Source of the DNA: Actinomadura rupiterrae
GTDB taxonomy: Bacteria > Actinomycetota > Actinomycetes > Streptosporangiales > Streptosporangiaceae
Assembly: GCF_024172125.1 (NCBI RefSeq)
Contig: NZ_JAMZEA010000003.1
Location: forward strand, 124,001-188,000
Length of the DNA stretch: 64,000 bases
Reading direction: 5' to 3'
The position numbers were made by a program, and so were the translations under genes. This document shows, piece after piece, positions 61,257-64,000 of the stretch; position 1 is the first letter of the stretch, and the number at the start of each line of letters is the position of its first letter. The notes beneath the pieces were generated by a model that ran no database searches, had not been told where the DNA came from, and saw only the letters and a list, made by a program, of their open reading frames with translations.

Positions 61257-62153
61257 TCAGGTCAGGCCGGCGAAGAGGTCGGTCTCGCGGCCGCCGGGGC
61301 CGGACGGGCCGCGCTCACCGTCGAGCAGGACGTAGTACTCGGTGCCGAACGCCTGCTGCGCGAGGTTGTTCGACAGCGCGAAGAACGGCCCGGTCCCCTC
61401 GGGCGCGACGACGATCTGGGTGCGGTGCGCGCGCAGCGCCGCGAGCTTGCGCGCCAGGTAGGGGCGGGCGTCCACGACGCTGGTGATCGCGTCGTCCGGG
61501 ACGCCGGAGCCCAGCTCGTCCAGGGTGGCGACGCGCGGGAACGGCAGCCGCGCCTCGCGCATCACCGCGATCGCCCGGACCAGGACGGTGCGGGGCGTCG
61601 CGTACGCGTACAGCTTGGCGACCTTCCAGGGCTCCCGGCCCTCGCCCGTGAAGGACGGGTCGGCGGCCAGCGCGAAGGCGCGGTGGGTGACGCGGTGCGC
61701 CTGGATGTGGTCGGGATGCCCGTAGTTGCCGCGGTCGTCGTAGCTGACCACCACCTGCGGCCGGACCTCCCGGACGATCTCGGCGAGCGCCCCGGCGGCC
61801 TCGTCCAGGTCGGCGCGCCAGAAGCAGTTCGGGTCGTCGTTGCTGGGCGCGCCCATCATCCCGGAGTCGCGCCAGCGGCCCGCGCCGCCGAGGAACCGGT
61901 GGTCGGCCACGCCGAGCGCCGCGCAGGCGGCGGCGAGCTCGCCGATGCGGAACTCGCCGAGCCGGTCCTCCTTGTCGGCGGCGAGGTGGCGCAGCTCGTC
62001 CGGGATGACCTCGCCCTCCTCGCCCAGCGTGCAGGTGACGAGGGTGACGTGGGCGCCCTCGGCCGCGTACTTGGCCATGGTCGCCCCGGTCCCGATGGAC
62101 TCGTCATCGGGATGGGCGTGCACGAACAGGATGCGCGGCTCCTTCATGACCAT
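61257..62153 (-). CDS. mshB: Mycothiol synthesis deacetylase MshB
   Basis: 298 residues from the ATG at 62153; the ATG two codons on is also possible. LmbE-fold: the zinc/catalytic motif HAHPDDE (12-18, with His14, Asp16, Asp17), [13 protein letters not shown], the second zinc motif GHPDHIQAH (145-153) and [15 protein letters not shown]. It removes acetyl from GlcNAc-inositol in the cytosol, step two of mycothiol synthesis. Conservation over the whole length, with the DUF6113-like neighbour, favours MshB over the conjugate amidase Mca. Confidence 0.9.
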   Translation of the reverse strand: MVMKEPRILFVHAHPDDESIGTGATMAKYAAEGAHVTLVTCTLGEEGEVIPDELRHLAADKEDRLGEFRIGELAAACAALGVADHRFLGGAGRWRDSGMMGAPSNDDPNCFWRADLDEAAGALAEIVREVRPQVVVSYDDRGNYGHPDHIQAHRVTHRAFALAADPSFTGEGREPWKVAKLYAYATPRTVLVRAIAVMREARLPFPRVATLDELGSGVPDDAITSVVDARPYLARKLAALRAHRTQIVVAPEGTGPFFALSNNLAQQAFGTEYYVLLDGERGPSGPGGRETDLFAGLT

Positions 62154-62218
62154 TGAGCCTACTAACGCGTGGGACCGTTCTCGGCTCCCACCCTTCCCCG
62201 GTACGTGCGCGAAACGTC

Positions 62219-62254
62219 ACGCTCCGGACGTGACCGTCGTCACGTCCGGAGCGT
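62219..62254 (-). terminator. Perfect 16-bp stem terminator of kinase gene
   Basis: ACGCTCCGGACGTGAC and its exact complement flank CGTC, 17 bp after the kinase stop (minus strand) and 65 bp before mshB. Confidence 0.85.
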
Positions 62255-62271
62255 CCCGGCCCTGGAGGCGC

Positions 62272-63711
62272 TCAGTTGCCGCCCGCGCCGCCCGCGCCGC
62301 CGCCGCTGGCGGGCGGGGAGGTCGGGCTGTGGGACGGCGAGTGCGACGGGCTGTGGGTCGGGGTGTGCGTCGGCGTGTCCGTGGGGGGGTCGGTGGGCGT
62401 GCTCGTGTCGGTCGGGGTGCTGGTGTGCGTCGGGCGGTGCGTCCGAGTGTGGCTCTCGCTCGGCGAGGACGGCTCGGTGGAGTCGTCGGTGTTGCTGTCG
62501 GACGGGGTGTCGGTCACCGACGAGTTCTGGTTGCCGGGCGTGTTGCCGTGCCCGCCGCCGCCCATGTTCGCGACCGCGATGCCGACCACGGCCGCGAGGA
62601 CCAGGATCGCGACGACGGCCGCGATGATCGGGCCCTTGGACTTCTTCTCCGGCTCCCAGTCGCCGCGCCGACCGCCGCCACCGCCGCCGCGGTAAGCGTC
62701 CTCGTACCCGGCGACCGGAGGCAGGGTCGCGCCACCGCCGCCCATCGCGTGGGTCGGGGCGTAGCCGCCCTGGTCGTACGCGCCCGCCGGGGCCATCCGG
62801 GTCGCGGCGGCGCCACCGGCGGCCGCCGCTGCGCCGCCCGCCAGCAGGGCGGTCGCCTGGGCCGGGTCGTCCAGCGCGGTGGCGCCCGGCACGCCGCCGG
62901 TGCCGCCAGGGCCGCCGCTGCCGATGAGCGCCATCATCAGCTGCTGCGCGGTCGGCCGCCGCGCCGGGTCCTTGACCAGGCAGGCGGCGATCAGGTTGTG
63001 CAGCTCGGGCGGCAGGCCGTCCAGCGAGGGCGGCTCGTTCATCACCCGGTTGATCACCGCGACCACGGTGTCGTCGCCGAACGGCGGGCGCCCGGTCGCG
63101 GCGAACACCATGGTCGAGCCCCAGGCCCAGACGTCCACGGCCTCGGTGAGCCGCTGCCCGGCGACCTGCTCGGGGGCCATGTAGGACGGGGTGCCGATCG
63201 CCTTGGTCGCGTTGGTCTGGCCCGCGTCCAGGGCGCGCGCGATGCCGAAGTCGATCACGCGCGGGCCGTCCGGGGCCATGATCACGTTGTGCGGCTTGAA
63301 GTCGCGGTGCACGATGCCCGCCTGGTGGATCGCCACCAGCGCGGTCGCGGTGCCGATGGCGAGCCGCTCCAGCGCCGCCCCGGTGATCGGCCCCTGCTCG
63401 GTGACCTGCCTGTACAGCGACGGGCCGGGCACGTACTCGCTGGCGATCCACGGCTGGTCGCCCGCGACGTCGGCCTCCAGCACCTGCGCGGTGCAGAACC
63501 GGGCGACCTGCATGGCCGCCTGGGACTCCCGCACGAACCGGTGGCGGGCCTGGTCGTCGGCGGCGAGGTCGGCGCGCAGCAGCTTGATCGCCGCCTTCGC
63601 GCCGGACGGGTCCACGCCGAGGTAGACGACGCCCTGACCGCCCTCTCCGAGACGTTCGGTCAGGTCGTAGGACCCCAGCCGCCGGGGATCTCCCGGCTGC
63701 ATGTCCGGCAT
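62272..63711 (-). CDS. Membrane Ser/Thr protein kinase
   Basis: 479 residues from the ATG at 63711, with AAGGAG seven bases upstream. Full kinase core: LGEGGQGVV loop, Lys43, HRDFKPHNV (Asp137, Asn142), DFG (154-156), APEQ. A Gly/Ala-rich juxtamembrane region leads to one helix (361-383). Outside the membrane is only a low-complexity tail of Thr/Ser/Pro/His repeats (TPTDTSTPTDPP, THSPSHSPSHSPT). The kinase side is inside, and the tail may thread the wall or be glycosylated. It belongs to the PASTA-less kinases of actinobacteria. Confidence 0.93.
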   Translation of the reverse strand: MPDMQPGDPRRLGSYDLTERLGEGGQGVVYLGVDPSGAKAAIKLLRADLAADDQARHRFVRESQAAMQVARFCTAQVLEADVAGDQPWIASEYVPGPSLYRQVTEQGPITGAALERLAIGTATALVAIHQAGIVHRDFKPHNVIMAPDGPRVIDFGIARALDAGQTNATKAIGTPSYMAPEQVAGQRLTEAVDVWAWGSTMVFAATGRPPFGDDTVVAVINRVMNEPPSLDGLPPELHNLIAACLVKDPARRPTAQQLMMALIGSGGPGGTGGVPGATALDDPAQATALLAGGAAAAAGGAAATRMAPAGAYDQGGYAPTHAMGGGGATLPPVAGYEDAYRGGGGGGRRGDWEPEKKSKGPIIAAVVAILVLAAVVGIAVANMGGGGHGNTPGNQNSSVTDTPSDSNTDDSTEPSSPSESHTRTHRPTHTSTPTDTSTPTDPPTDTPTHTPTHSPSHSPSHSPTSPPASGGGAGGAGGN

Positions 63712-63799
63712 GGAACTACTCCTTCGGCGGGCGACTGGCGACGCTTCGGCGCTGGGCGAGGTATGAGCTTACGCGAGCACGCGTCCGCCCACCCCGCGT

Positions 63800-63828
63800 T
63801 CACCCTGCGGGACCATACCCATATAAAA
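63800..63828 (+). promoter_or_regulatory. Possible promoter of S9 peptidase gene
   Basis: TTCACC (63800-63805), 17 bp, TATAAA (63823-63828), about 70 bp before the start codon. TATAAA is the only such motif in the gap between the two divergent genes. Confidence 0.5.
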
Positions 63829-63896
63829 GCCGCAAAGCAGCGAGTCGGCCGGGCTCCCGCCCGGAAGGATCGGGGGCGGCTGGCAGACTTCGCACC

Positions 63897-64000
63897 ATGA
63901 GCATCAGCTATCCGCGGCAGACCGCCCGCACCCGCCGCTTCACCCTGGGCGTCCCGCGCGCCTTCCAGATCGCGCCCGACGGGTCCCGGGTGGCGTTCCT
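63897..64000 (+). CDS. S9 family peptidase, 3' end outside window
   Basis: The first 34 codons read MSISYPRQTARTRRFTLGVP, then RAFQIAPDGSRVAF. This start, with an SPDGSRV-like beta-propeller strand, is typical of actinobacterial prolyl oligopeptidase/dipeptidyl peptidase IV-like proteins. The catalytic domain is not in the window, so the call rests on the N-terminus alone. It is divergent from the membrane kinase. Confidence 0.65.
   Translation, partial: MSISYPRQTARTRRFTLGVPRAFQIAPDGSRVAF

Noticed and set aside
1..64000. tRNA or rRNA genes
   Set aside because: No cloverleaf with TTC-arm pattern or rRNA-like stretch was noticed by eye. A covariance-model search would be needed to exclude them.

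Overview
This is a very GC-rich actinobacterial chromosome segment, most likely from Actinomadura or a relative in Thermomonosporaceae (genus is inference). The evidence is mshB (mycothiol synthesis), a 7Fe ferredoxin next to dapC, an AfsR-type regulator, several Ser/Thr kinases, many GTG/TTG starts, and many divergent TetR or PadR pairs. I saw no rRNA, tRNA, CRISPR array, phage module or replication origin.

Layout. 0-7.7 kb: 3' part of an AfsR/SARP regulator, a methyltransferase, an acyl-CoA dehydrogenase, dapC, fdxA, a stand-alone SH3-like domain protein and a lipoprotein polysaccharide deacetylase. 8-16.8 kb: a crotonase, a small unknown protein, a second methyltransferase, a degenerate CysRS-like protein, a coupled lipoprotein/secreted-protein pair, and a TetX-like monooxygenase divergent from tetR. 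17.4-24 kb: envelope and export genes (thioredoxin-like and DsbD-alpha-like lipoproteins, two exported hydrolases, a NADAR protein, an anchored hydrolase, a YnfA protein). 24.2-34.8 kb: three near-identical 921-bp IS5-type elements, each with a 3-bp target duplication and each sitting inside a different gene. Those genes encode a small membrane protein, a Ser/Thr kinase and a DUF6210-like protein. The kinase ends a four-gene operon that holds a second copy of the lipoprotein/secreted-protein pair. 34.8-39.1 kb: an ECF42 sigma factor, a DGPF/YCII protein, a RibD-like reductase, a DinB protein and a Baeyer-Villiger-type monooxygenase, all on the minus strand. 39.5-48.5 kb: a GH1 beta-glucosidase, regulator/enzyme divergons (TetR/flavin monooxygenase, PadR/esterase, TetR plus MFS pump), and a frameshifted repeat protein. 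48.5-64 kb: an M6 metalloprotease, an RraA-like protein, a non-RD kinase, Lrp/rocD, a glycosyltransferase/flippase pair, a PadR/DHA2 pump operon, a flavin reductase, a DUF6113-like protein, mshB, a membrane kinase, and the start of an S9 peptidase.

The most unusual property is the repeats. Nearly every long intergenic gap is filled with decayed GC-rich tandem repeats. The unit differs from gap to gap (14, 17, about 22, 25 and about 29 bp, plus larger duplications). At three loci the array overlaps the stop codon of the neighbouring gene. In two genes the repeats are coding: 18-bp units lengthen a lipoprotein signal peptide, and 21-bp units put about 120 extra residues in heptads into a flavin monooxygenase.

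The best candidate for an undescribed system is the recurring translationally coupled pair of a lipoprotein with two conserved cysteines and a secreted beta-rich protein. It occurs alone at 13.3-14.6 kb and again at 28.3-29.9 kb, where a further lipoprotein and a membrane kinase follow in ATGA-coupled order. The kinase tail there is cut off by an IS element.
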